From: Candidatus Poribacteria bacterium
GTDB lineage: Bacteria > Poribacteria > WGA-4E > WGA-3G
Assembly (NCBI GenBank): GCA_009843785.1
Contig: VYCT01000244.1
Span: 1 to 35,950, forward strand
Direction of reading: 5' to 3'
Length of the DNA stretch: 35,950 bases
Shown here in pieces: positions 8,879 through 16,807 of this stretch. Numbering within the stretch: the first letter of the stretch is position 1; each line of letters starts with the position of its first letter. Below the pieces are notes generated by a model. It did no database searches and was not told the DNA's origin. It was given only the letters and a program-made list of their open reading frames with translations. The position numbers were made by a program, and so were the translations under genes.

Positions 8879-8930
8879 GGTAGACCGATTGAAACAGGCA
8901 CATACGCCGGATAATTCAACGCGGTCTACC
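8879..8930 (+). repeat. Perfect 9-bp inverted repeat downstream of the M16 protease
   Basis: GGTAGACCG (8879-8887) is repeated inverted as CGGTCTACC (8922-8930) with a 34-base spacer, 20 bp after the protease stop. There is no T-run after it, so it is not a textbook terminator. It could stabilise the mRNA end or be a degenerate relative of the palindromic repeats at 33.3-33.5 kb, which also carry GGTAGG/CCTACC cores. Confidence 0.5.
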
Positions 8931-9018
8931 ACGACCCATTCCAGGAACAGTTCATAGGGGCGCAGGCAGGAGTCTACTTTATCGTCGCCATTCAGCCTAC
9001 TTAACGTTGAAAAAGCAC

Positions 9019-9048
9019 TTGACTTTAATGCGACTTTTCTGGTAAAAT
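9019..9048 (+). promoter_or_regulatory. Sigma70-type promoter of first dnaN
   Basis: TTGACT (-35, 9019-9024), an 18-bp spacer and TAAAAT (-10, 9043-9048) stand 34 bp before the start codon. The same block, with base changes, precedes the second dnaN, so the promoter was duplicated with the gene. Confidence 0.65.
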
Positions 9049-9081
9049 TACTGAAACGCTTCTGAGTAAGGAGAACTGGGA

Positions 9082-10185
9082 ATGGAACTAACTTTTGAAA
9101 AACATGACATCTTGCATGCGCTGCAAATACTGCAAGGTGTCGCGAGTGGACGCAATACTTTACCGATCCTTTCAAACGTCCTGATCCAAGCCGCAGATGG
9201 GAAGATTGAATGTGTCGCAACGGATCTCGAAGTCGGGATTAAGATTAAGGTGGAAGGTGCCATTCAAGAAGATGGCGCGATCACTGTTTCCGCTAAAAAA
9301 TTGGCGGATATCGTCAAAGAACTCCCCGAAGATAATGCCATCAACCTTGTGACCACGGCAAATGATCGCGTTGAGATCACTTGCGGTGCTGGGGTTTATA
9401 AGATTATTGGACTTCCGGGCGAAGAATTTCCGCAATTGCCTTCTGTTGATGGGCATTCACTGACAGTCGATGGTGAAACGTTGCGTGCTGTCATCCGTAG
9501 AACCGAATTCGCCGCAGCGACAGAGGACGTTCGATACTACCTCAATGGACTCTACTTTAATTTTCTTGAAGATAAGACCGAAGTTGTCGCGACTGACGCG
9601 ATATGGCTTGCCCTCGCCCATTGTGAACCGTTTAAAGCACCAGAAAATGTAGAGGGATTCATTGTTCCACTGAAAGCCGTTAAAGAGATTGAGCGTACTT
9701 TCGCTGAATCGGGGACAGTGCAGATCTCAATCCTTGAAAATCAGATTCTGCTCGCTGATGACCATGCGACCTTAACCACACGGCTTGTTGAAGGAGATTA
9801 TCCGAAATATCAGGCACTCATCCCTGAGGCCACGACAGGTAGAGCGGTTGTCTCCAGAGAACAGTTCCTCCAAGCGAGCCGACGTGTGGCACTGCTATCA
9901 AATCCAAAAAGTTATGCAATCTGTTTAGAAATCAGTACTGAGCAGATCCATCTCTCGACGAACACCCCGGAATTAGGGGAGGCACACGAGACGATCTCTG
10001 TTGAGTCCTGCAATGGACGCGAACGCATTGGGCTTGATGCACGCTTGCTGATTGAGACGCTATCACACATCGAAACAGAATCCGTCGCGATTGAATTTAC
10101 AACTGCGGTGACCACTGTCGCCTTTAAACCCGTCGGTGAGGAAGGACATCTTTGTCTTATACACCCGATGCGCTTGGGCTCTTAG
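9082..10185 (+). CDS. dnaN: DNA polymerase III beta sliding clamp, diverged copy 1
   Basis: A 367-residue sliding clamp with three clamp domains. It begins MELTFEKHD with an AAGGAG site upstream and ends PMRLGS. In replication the clamp encircles DNA and tethers polymerase III and repair proteins. It is paired with a very similar full-length clamp gene 198 bp downstream. The strongly conserved TDGHRLA motif, which forms part of the cleft where partner proteins bind, reads TDAIWLA here (171-177): the His and Arg equivalent to E. coli H175 and R176 are replaced by Ile and Trp. The rest of the fold, including the SNPKSYAI region and the C-terminal PMRL, is kept. The gene therefore looks expressed but with altered partner binding, a specialised or decaying paralogue. 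A 90-bp stretch (9655-9744) is identical to copy 2. No dnaA, recF or gyrB is nearby. Confidence 0.93.
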   Translation: MELTFEKHDILHALQILQGVASGRNTLPILSNVLIQAADGKIECVATDLEVGIKIKVEGAIQEDGAITVSAKKLADIVKELPEDNAINLVTTANDRVEITCGAGVYKIIGLPGEEFPQLPSVDGHSLTVDGETLRAVIRRTEFAAATEDVRYYLNGLYFNFLEDKTEVVATDAIWLALAHCEPFKAPENVEGFIVPLKAVKEIERTFAESGTVQISILENQILLADDHATLTTRLVEGDYPKYQALIPEATTGRAVVSREQFLQASRRVALLSNPKSYAICLEISTEQIHLSTNTPELGEAHETISVESCNGRERIGLDARLLIETLSHIETESVAIEFTTAVTTVAFKPVGEEGHLCLIHPMRLGS

Positions 10186-10193
10186 AAAAACCG

Positions 10194-10224
10194 CATTCGT
10201 TTTTTCGCCATGACGAATGGGTTT
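10194..10224 (+). terminator. Possible weak terminator between the two dnaN genes
   Basis: CATTCGT (10194-10200) pairs with ACGAATG (10213-10219) over a 12-base loop and is followed by GGTTTT. The 7-bp stem and short T-run make it marginal. Confidence 0.35.
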
Positions 10225-10323
10225 TCAGTCATACCAACCTCTAACAGGGACAGTGTTATGGATAAACAAAACAACTGTTCCGACATAGCCATCGAGACTA
10301 CTTAACACACATTGAAAATGTGC

Positions 10324-10353
10324 TTAATTTTAACGCGGCATTTCTGTTAGAAT
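10324..10353 (+). promoter_or_regulatory. Promoter of second dnaN, duplicated from the first
   Basis: TTAATT (10324-10329), an 18-bp spacer and TAGAAT (10348-10353) align base for base with the promoter of copy 1 (TTGACT / TAAAAT). The -35 is weaker and the -10 differs, so the two clamps may be expressed at different levels. Confidence 0.55.
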
Positions 10354-10383
10354 TACTGAAATGCTTAATAGGGAAAATTGGAA

Positions 10384-11490
10384 ATGGAACTCACTTTTGA
10401 TGAAAAATATGACCTCTTGCATGCGCTGCAAGTGCTACAAGGTGTAGCGAGTGGACGCAATGTCTTACCGATTCTTTCAAACGTTCTTATCCAAGCGGTA
10501 GATGGGAAGATTGAATGTGTCGCAACGGATCTTGAAGTCGGGATTAAGATTAAGGTAGAAGGTGTCATTCAAGAAGATGGGGCGATTACCGTCTCCGCTA
10601 AAAAATTGGCGGATATCGTCAAAGAACTCCCCGAAGATAAGACGATACGCTTCGTAACCACGGCAAATGATCGTGTTGAAATTACTTGTGGTGATGGGGT
10701 TTATAAGATTATTGGACTCCCAGACGAAGAATTCCCGCAATTACCTTCTGTTGATGGACATTCGCTGACGATCGACGGTGAAACCTTACGCGCTGTTATC
10801 CGTAAAACTGAATTCGCCGCAGCGACCGAAGATGTTCGATACTACCTAAATGGACTCCATTTTAACTTCCTTGAAGATAAAACCGAAGTCGTTGGGACCG
10901 ATATGCATCGGCTTGCACTCGCGCAGTGTGAACCGTTCGAGACTCCAGAAAATGTGGAAGGATTCATTGTTCCACTGAAAGCCGTTAAAGAGATTGAGCG
11001 TACTTTCGCTGAATCGGGGACAGTGCAGATCTCAATCCTTGAAAATCAGGTGCTGCTCGCTGATGACAAAGCCACTCTAACCACCCGCCTGGTTGAGGGC
11101 GATTATCCGAAATACCAAGAAGTCATTCCGGAAGCACCGGAAGGCACCGCAATCGCCTCGAAAGAACAGTTTCTCCAAGCGAGCCGGCGCGTAGCACTGC
11201 TATCAAACCCCAAAAGCTATGCAATCTGTGTAGAGATTGATGCGGATCAGGTCCAAGTCTCAGTGAATACCCCGGAATTAGGCGAAGCGCACGAGACGTT
11301 TCCTGTGGAATCCGCTACCGGACAGATACGGTTTGGGATTGATGCGCGCCTATTGATAGAGGCGTTGACACACATCGAAACAGAATCCATCGCAATTGAA
11401 TTTACAACCGAAGTAAAGCCTATATTTTTTAAACCGATCGGTGAGGAAGGGCATCTGTGTCTGGTCGTGCCGATGCGCTTGCCATCCTAA
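10384..11490 (+). CDS. dnaN: DNA polymerase III beta sliding clamp, canonical copy 2
   Basis: A 368-residue beta clamp, very similar to the upstream copy along its whole length. The partner-binding motif is intact as TDMHRLA (172-178), in register with E. coli T172-A178, and the C-terminus is VVPMRLPS, like the usual VxPMRL end. This copy is therefore the likely replicative clamp. ATG 10384 matches the start of copy 1; a weak AGGGA site lies upstream. A TTG two codons earlier is also open but lacks support. Third-position differences from copy 1 are spread over most of the gene except for the identical 90-bp block at 10960-11049, which suggests gene conversion. Two clamps in tandem are rare in bacteria. 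Confidence 0.95.
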   Translation: MELTFDEKYDLLHALQVLQGVASGRNVLPILSNVLIQAVDGKIECVATDLEVGIKIKVEGVIQEDGAITVSAKKLADIVKELPEDKTIRFVTTANDRVEITCGDGVYKIIGLPDEEFPQLPSVDGHSLTIDGETLRAVIRKTEFAAATEDVRYYLNGLHFNFLEDKTEVVGTDMHRLALAQCEPFETPENVEGFIVPLKAVKEIERTFAESGTVQISILENQVLLADDKATLTTRLVEGDYPKYQEVIPEAPEGTAIASKEQFLQASRRVALLSNPKSYAICVEIDADQVQVSVNTPELGEAHETFPVESATGQIRFGIDARLLIEALTHIETESIAIEFTTEVKPIFFKPIGEEGHLCLVVPMRLPS

Positions 11491-11662
11491 CGGCGAACGC
11501 CATAGATTTAGGACATCGATTTCTGCTGTAGGATCACTGGTTTCAGGCATACCGGCATAAGGTTGGAGTATCCCTCTGCGCCATAGAATAGTTGCCTTCA
11601 GGTGTAGCCTTCAGCAGGGTAGGTCGGTGTTTGCAGAGGTAGCGATTTTTTCTGGAAAAAAC

Positions 11663-11691
11663 TTGACAACCCCTCTGCTTTGTGGTATTAT
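11663..11691 (+). promoter_or_regulatory. Near-consensus promoter of the tRNA pair
   Basis: TTGACA (11663-11668), a 17-bp spacer and TATTAT (11686-11691), with TG two bases before the -10 (extended -10), end 13 bp before the first tRNA. A TATAAT in the overlapping register (11689-11694) would give a 20-bp spacer and is less likely. Confidence 0.8.
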
Positions 11692-11704
11692 AATATAGCC
11701 TTGT

Positions 11705-11777
11705 GCCGAGATAGCTCAGTCGGTAGAGCAGTAGACTGAAAATCTATGTGTCGGCAGTTCGATTCTGCCTCTCGGCA
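11705..11777 (+). tRNA. tRNA-Phe (GAA)
   Basis: All four arms fold: acceptor GCCGAGA/TCTCGGC, a GCTC/GAGC D stem, anticodon stem GTAGA/TCTAT enclosing the loop CTGAAAA with anticodon GAA at 11738-11740, and a T arm around GTTCGAT. Discriminator base A11777. CCA is not encoded. Confidence 0.96.
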
Positions 11778-11804
11778 TTCCTACCAACTGCCATAGTTTG
11801 CTAA

Positions 11805-11876
11805 GCCGGTGTAGCTCAGTGGAAGAGCAACTGATTCGTAATCAGTAGGTCGGAGGTTCAAATCCTCTCATCGGCT
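11805..11876 (+). tRNA. tRNA-Thr (CGT)
   Basis: Acceptor GCCGGTG/CATCGGC (one G-T pair), a GCTC/GAGC D stem, anticodon stem ACTGA/TCAGT with loop TTCGTAA giving anticodon CGT at 11837-11839 (reads ACG), and a T arm around GTTCAAAT. Discriminator T11876; CCA is not encoded. It lies 27 bp after tRNA-Phe and is probably in the same transcript. Confidence 0.95.
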
Positions 11877-11913
11877 CTCCGTTCTCTCCGTACTTCTACA
11901 ACCCGCAATCCAC

Positions 11914-13047
11914 TTATTCCGTTTCAATTTCTAAGCCCTCTTCCTCAGCTTCCAAATCTTCTTCAAGTGATTTGATATTCGCTAAGACAGTCGGATGCGA
12001 TTCAATCTCGTATACCTTCCGGTACATCTCAAGTGCCTTCGTTTTATCGCCAAGAAAACTGCCATAAATTTCGGCCATCCGCTCCCACGCGCGAACCTCT
12101 TGCGGATCGAGTGCTACAATGCGTTCGTAAACCTGAAGCGCATCTGCGTACTGACGTGTTTCAATATCTTCGCGCCCAAGCGCAGCTGCACGCGCAAAGT
12201 ACAAACGCACAAGGTCCACAATGATTTCGTCCATCTCAGGACGCTTTGCCACTGCTTGCTCCAGTAGGAGAATCGACTCCGACTCAAGTCGGCTCACCTC
12301 AGCCAAATCTTCATCGGTGAATTCTCTGTCCAAGAATTGATAGCTTTGAAGCATTTTGCTGTATGTCCTCGATAGCTGAAGGCGGGCAAGAATGCCGATA
12401 GGTGCTTTCTCGGACGCAACATCCCGAAACTCTGGATCGCTCTCAATCGCTTTTCTGTAGTGGTCAACGGCTTGTTTAAACTGTCTGTTCCCTTGATAGA
12501 GGATACCGAGGAGATAGTGTGCTTCAGCGTTGCTCGGATCATTTTCAAGCACGGCAAGGAATTCGTTCGTGGCTTGTGCCAACAATTCATCATCTATACC
12601 TTCATCGCGAATCAGCTTACCACGTAAAAGACGCACATCAGGATGATCCGGTTGAATACGGGCTGCATGCTCCAAGCGCGCCTTCGCATCTTTTGCCCAA
12701 CCGCTCTGTGAATAGATTTCCACAATGCGGAGATTCGCATGCAAACCGACTTCTGCGCTTGTCTGAGACACCCCGTTTACCGAGAAACTCTGTTCCTGCT
12801 CAGCAGTTTCTAACGCTTGTAACGCTCGCCAATAGAGGAGCGCAGCGTCGATGAGATCCTCCTGCGCGAAAAACGTGTCTGCCTTCTCAATGAAGGCAGA
12901 CACCTGTGATACAGGTGGCGCTTCGGGTTCGGCACTCCCTCGCCGAATATAGAGTGCTGCAAGCACAACAAAGCCGACTACCGCCAGCACCTCTGCATAA
13001 ATGAGCCAACTGCGTAAGGAAAATAGGGATTTTGCGTTGGATGACAT
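11914..13047 (-). CDS. Membrane-anchored TPR protein
   Basis: A 377-residue protein with one N-terminal transmembrane helix (about 14-34, followed by Arg-Arg), so the rest is probably outside the cytoplasmic membrane or anchored to it. The remainder is built of TPR-like helical pairs, clearest around NAEAHYLLGILYQGNRQFKQ and EVRAWERMAEIYGSFLGDKT, and ends in an acidic Glu-rich tail. TPRs mediate protein contacts; no catalytic motif is seen. It is the last gene of a minus-strand operon, 74 bp after dsbD and preceded by the PorX-like gene, so a role in envelope protein assembly or quality control is a reasonable guess from context. Confidence 0.85.
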   Translation of the reverse strand: MSSNAKSLFSLRSWLIYAEVLAVVGFVVLAALYIRRGSAEPEAPPVSQVSAFIEKADTFFAQEDLIDAALLYWRALQALETAEQEQSFSVNGVSQTSAEVGLHANLRIVEIYSQSGWAKDAKARLEHAARIQPDHPDVRLLRGKLIRDEGIDDELLAQATNEFLAVLENDPSNAEAHYLLGILYQGNRQFKQAVDHYRKAIESDPEFRDVASEKAPIGILARLQLSRTYSKMLQSYQFLDREFTDEDLAEVSRLESESILLLEQAVAKRPEMDEIIVDLVRLYFARAAALGREDIETRQYADALQVYERIVALDPQEVRAWERMAEIYGSFLGDKTKALEMYRKVYEIESHPTVLANIKSLEEDLEAEEEGLEIETE

Positions 13048-13121
13048 ACGAACTCCTTTGCCTTGAGCTGAAATACGAAACTATTGTACAGCCGTTTCAA
13101 TTCAACGACTGAAACGACACA

Positions 13122-14972
13122 TTACTGTGCATTGTTCTCAATTTCGTCAAGAATGCTGAGCATATCCTCAGCATTAACAAACCCAGTAAATCGCTTAAGA
13201 ACGGTGCGCTCAGCATTCAAGAAAATGACGACCGGTAATCCGGGGATTTGATACTTCTCGGTGAGTGCCTTCGTTATTTCGGAGGTGCGAGTGAAATCAA
13301 GTTTGACGTTAACATAGTCATCAAGTCTCGCTGCGACAGCAGAATCCGAATATGTCTGGTGATCGAGTTCATTACACGCGGCACACCAAGAGGCATAAAA
13401 ATCGAGCATCACCAGTCTATTTTCGCGCTTAGCGATTTCAAATCCTTCTGCTTCGTCGTAAACCCAATTCAGTTGCGGTCCGGCAGGTTGTTGAATACCG
13501 CCCACAAACATATAGGCACCAATTACTGCCAACAAGAGGCCGCACGCTTTCTGGAATTTCACACGTGCGGGGATACCACTAAAACGTTGCGTTAACTTAC
13601 CGAGGCATAAACCGATAAGCACTAAACCGCCAGCGATAGCAAAAAACGGCAGCGAATTCTGGAGGAAATTCTGCAACACCGGAAACACGTCTTTAAGAAA
13701 ATAGAGTGCCATCGTAATAATAGCGATGCCGAAGATGTTTTCCAAGATATACATCCAACCGCCTGAACGTGGCAGTGCCGAGAGTAAACCAGAGAACGTG
13801 CCGATACCGATAAAAAGCAGCCCTATTCCGAGCGCATAAGTGAACATAAGCCAGAATCCGAGGAACAGGCTCCCCGTTGTTGCTATATACGTTAGGACTA
13901 CCGCTAACGCTGGTCCTGTGCAAGGTGCTGCGATCACGCCTGCAACCGTTCCCATGGCGAATGCGCCGGCAAATCCGGCACCGCCAACGGTGTTCAGCCG
14001 GTTCTGCACTGCGGATGGTAACCGAATTTCAAAAACACCAAACATTGAGAGTCCAAGGGTAACGAGAATTAAACTGATGAAACCGACAACCCACGGGTTC
14101 GCCATTATCTGACCGAAGACCGCTCCCGTTGAAGCAACGGCCACGCCCAAAATTGAATACATAACAACAATACCGATGACATACACAACAGAGAGTAGAA
14201 AAGATTTGAATAGACCGGCAGACTCGTTGGCACCGAAAATGGAAACGGTAATCGGTATGAGAGGGTAAACACATGGGGTCAGGCTGGTCAATATCCCGCC
14301 AGCAAACACGAGTAAAAACGCCAGCCAGACTTGTCCACCGGAGAGGGCGCGCTGTAGACTGCCTTCGTCCGCAGCAGTCCCCAGCGGTGCGCCGAATTCA
14401 ATATCAGCGAAGATTGCTTCATTAATCCGTTGAACCGTCCCCTCTATACCGACAACTTCAATAGGTATTGAAAAATTGAGGGTTTCAGGTAACAGACACT
14501 GCGCATCGTCACACGCCTGATACTGGAGTTGAAAATCCAACGTACTGGGTCCAATTGGAGCCGTCTGGTTTAAGTCGGCTTGGATCCCGATGGTGATGGT
14601 ATCATGATAGACCGGGGCTTCTCCGATGGATCCGAGTTTCAGCACATCACCCGCGGGATATACGACCTCCCCAAAAACGAGATACGCCACTTCAGGTAGG
14701 GTTACCTCAGTTGCTATCAATCCTTCCTTCGCTGGATTGGCGTTGACGTGCCATCCTTTGGCAATCTCTACAACGACAGCAATCTCGAATTGACTCCCGG
14801 GTTGTACCTTGTCAAGTGAGAGGTATCCTTTCGCGGCGAGTTTCTCGACAGGTGCTTTTTCACTAAGCCCGAAATCTGCGAACTGTGCTTGTGTGGGAAC
14901 CGGTAAAGTTATCGCAAGAAGCGTTAACAGGCTCCAGAATAGATATAGATGACGTTTGCCGGTCTTCAACAT
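13122..14972 (-). CDS. dsbD: Thiol:disulfide interchange protein DsbD
   Basis: A 616-residue membrane protein that moves reducing power from cytoplasmic thioredoxin to the periplasm. Order of parts: signal peptide (1-30), N-terminal DsbD domain (about 40-175) with Cys154 and Cys159 in YQACDDAQCLLPE, a CcdA-like membrane domain (about 215-490) with Cys234 in LTPCVYPLIP and Cys351 in APCTGPALAVV, and a C-terminal thioredoxin domain with WCAAC (Cys530, Cys533) and a cis-Pro near 580. All six redox cysteines expected for DsbD are present. GAGGAGG lies just upstream of ATG 14972, 17 bp after the stop of the PorX-like gene, so the two are co-transcribed. It would supply electrons for disulfide isomerisation, cytochrome maturation or methionine-sulfoxide repair. 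Confidence 0.95.
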   Translation of the reverse strand: MLKTGKRHLYLFWSLLTLLAITLPVPTQAQFADFGLSEKAPVEKLAAKGYLSLDKVQPGSQFEIAVVVEIAKGWHVNANPAKEGLIATEVTLPEVAYLVFGEVVYPAGDVLKLGSIGEAPVYHDTITIGIQADLNQTAPIGPSTLDFQLQYQACDDAQCLLPETLNFSIPIEVVGIEGTVQRINEAIFADIEFGAPLGTAADEGSLQRALSGGQVWLAFLLVFAGGILTSLTPCVYPLIPITVSIFGANESAGLFKSFLLSVVYVIGIVVMYSILGVAVASTGAVFGQIMANPWVVGFISLILVTLGLSMFGVFEIRLPSAVQNRLNTVGGAGFAGAFAMGTVAGVIAAPCTGPALAVVLTYIATTGSLFLGFWLMFTYALGIGLLFIGIGTFSGLLSALPRSGGWMYILENIFGIAIITMALYFLKDVFPVLQNFLQNSLPFFAIAGGLVLIGLCLGKLTQRFSGIPARVKFQKACGLLLAVIGAYMFVGGIQQPAGPQLNWVYDEAEGFEIAKRENRLVMLDFYASWCAACNELDHQTYSDSAVAARLDDYVNVKLDFTRTSEITKALTEKYQIPGLPVVIFLNAERTVLKRFTGFVNAEDMLSILDEIENNAQ

Positions 14973-14989
14973 AGGTAAATCCTCCTCAA

Positions 14990-16645
14990 CTATCTCGGTT
15001 CAAGCACAACGCATGGCAAAATCATCTCTTCAAGTGAAACGCCACCGTGTTGGAAGCTGCCCTGGAATATTTCCTTATAGACGTTGAACTGCCGATCATA
15101 AACAAAATAGTAGTCTTCTTTAGCGAGTACATAGTTCATCCGTGTCGATTCGCCGGGTAAGCGATACGCCTCAGGGTCTTTTATAATCCACCCCGTTTCA
15201 GGTGTACACGAGATGTTTCTGCCCTCTTTAAACCGAAGCCCGGTAGTGAGTTCAGCTTGGCTTGAAATTTTCGCAGCATTTTGACAAAGTAACGAACCGT
15301 GGTCAGAGGTTAAGATGACAGTTATATCGAGTTCAGCGGCAATTCTGAATATTTCATAGAGCCGCGAATGCTGAAACCAGGCGTGAACGAGCGTCCGGAA
15401 TGCTGCTTCATCTGGAATCAGCTGCCGCAGCAGGTCCACCTCATACCGCGTATGGGTCAGCATATCCAAGAAATCGACAACGAGTGCTGACAAACTAATC
15501 CTATCTGCGATGCTCAACCAATGGAGGTATTGCATCTCGCCACGCACATCAAAAATTTTGAAGTAATGCGGAGGTGGTTTGAGAGATATGCCGTGCCGCT
15601 CAAATTGCAAACGGAGGAGTTGTTTCTCATAGCGATTGATACTCGTGTGCGTGTTATCTGGTTCTGCGTACAGGTCTGGATATCTTTGAGCAAGCTCCAG
15701 TGGAAACAACCCACTAAAAATAGCGTTCCGTGCATACCGTGTCGCCGTTGGCAGAATGGCATAATAATAATCGGTCTTTACGTCAAAGAGTGGATAAAGC
15801 AACGGTTCAATTTTCAGCCAATGGTCCAGCCGCATACAATCCATAACGATAAATAGCACCTGTTTCCCTGCCTGAATTTCAGGGATGACATATCTGTAAA
15901 AGACATCTACGGACAAGGTCGGCGACGCTTTACCGACCAGCCAGTGCTTATAGTTCTCCTGAATATAGTTCCCAAATGCGGCGTTTGCCTCACGTTTCTC
16001 CATTTCATGGATCGTTTTAAGTTCGTCAACATTATGGACCGTATCAAGCCGTAAATCCCATTCAACGAGGCGAACGTAAGTATCTATCCATGTTTGCCAA
16101 TCACCATCGGCATCGCGCCCTCGTATTTTCCCACCAGCAACGGTTGTCCGGTTAAAGTTTTGGACGTATGCTTGGGGCGTATATGCTTCCCGAACGCCCT
16201 GTTTTTCAAGCAAAAATGCAAGTGAGCAGGCTAACTGTTTTGAAGCAGCTTCGACCTGAGCGTTCTCTGGTATCATGAAGATATTGCCAACATTATAAAG
16301 GCTTGCTTGCTGCATGACTTCCTGTCGATTCTCATGCGTTAGGAGCATGATCGGAATATGCGCATCCACATCTCGGATACGTGCAAGCAAATTATCCTCT
16401 ATCATCGCTGCATCATAATTCAATAGCACCGCGTGATATGTCTCGCCCGCAAGTAAAGCAATGCCTTCAGCACTGGTGTCCGCTAAGGATACATCGTATC
16501 CTTCATACTCCAAAAAACGAACGTACGGTTTTGGTGTTATACCTTTCTGTTTTTCAGGATATGAATCGTTAGGTCGTCCACCAGATTGCTCTTCACCATT
16601 TATTTGATTATCAATCCACAGAATCCTCCATCTTTTTTCTTTCAT
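14990..16645 (-). CDS. PorX-like protein: degenerate receiver plus PglZ phosphodiesterase domain
   Basis: A 551-residue protein with a response-regulator-like N-terminus (1-135) and a C-terminal PglZ domain of the alkaline-phosphatase superfamily. PglZ features: VMDCMRLDHW (Asp269), ILPTATRYARNAIFSG (297-312), TSDHG (446-450) and FQHGGVSLEEMILP (531-544). Their order and wording match PorX, the zinc phosphodiesterase/regulator of the type IX secretion system in Bacteroidota. The receiver is degenerate: the phospho-acceptor position in VLLNYDAAM appears to be Asn76, the acidic pair is Asp-Asn (12-13), and the conserved Lys is not found. An insertion of about 20 residues follows the first strand. 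Signalling by phosphorylation is thus unlikely. Start ATG 16645 follows AGGGGGAT; upstream codons in the frame lack such a site. First gene of an operon with dsbD and a TPR protein. Confidence 0.87.
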   Translation of the reverse strand: MKEKRWRILWIDNQINGEEQSGGRPNDSYPEKQKGITPKPYVRFLEYEGYDVSLADTSAEGIALLAGETYHAVLLNYDAAMIEDNLLARIRDVDAHIPIMLLTHENRQEVMQQASLYNVGNIFMIPENAQVEAASKQLACSLAFLLEKQGVREAYTPQAYVQNFNRTTVAGGKIRGRDADGDWQTWIDTYVRLVEWDLRLDTVHNVDELKTIHEMEKREANAAFGNYIQENYKHWLVGKASPTLSVDVFYRYVIPEIQAGKQVLFIVMDCMRLDHWLKIEPLLYPLFDVKTDYYYAILPTATRYARNAIFSGLFPLELAQRYPDLYAEPDNTHTSINRYEKQLLRLQFERHGISLKPPPHYFKIFDVRGEMQYLHWLSIADRISLSALVVDFLDMLTHTRYEVDLLRQLIPDEAAFRTLVHAWFQHSRLYEIFRIAAELDITVILTSDHGSLLCQNAAKISSQAELTTGLRFKEGRNISCTPETGWIIKDPEAYRLPGESTRMNYVLAKEDYYFVYDRQFNVYKEIFQGSFQHGGVSLEEMILPCVVLEPR

Positions 16646-16737
16646 GTTATCCCCCTTTTGGCGCAGCTTGCAAGCCAAAATTCGCTTAACAAAAGTACAA
16701 CATAGGCTTGCAATGTGTGCCTACGTCTCGATCAAAT

Positions 16738-16757
16738 GGGCAATCCGTCGCTTGCCC
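16738..16757 (-). terminator. Hairpin downstream of the glcE-like gene
   Basis: GGGCAA (16738-16743) and TTGCCC (16752-16757) form a 6-bp stem with an 8-base loop, 50 bp after the glcE stop and before the PorX-like gene. The T-run (ATATTTTT) is on the plus-strand side, so termination of the minus-strand message would be poor. Confidence 0.3.
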
Positions 16758-16807
16758 GATATTTTTGGGGTGAGCATCGTGAATCTTGAACAAAAAACAG
16801 AGCAAAA

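Noticed and set aside
11491-11662. Inverted repeat CCTCTGC/GCAGAGG (11573-11579, 11633-11639) as a functional site
   Set aside because: Seven bases with a 53-base spacer is readily due to chance and has no relation to the promoter or tRNA genes nearby.
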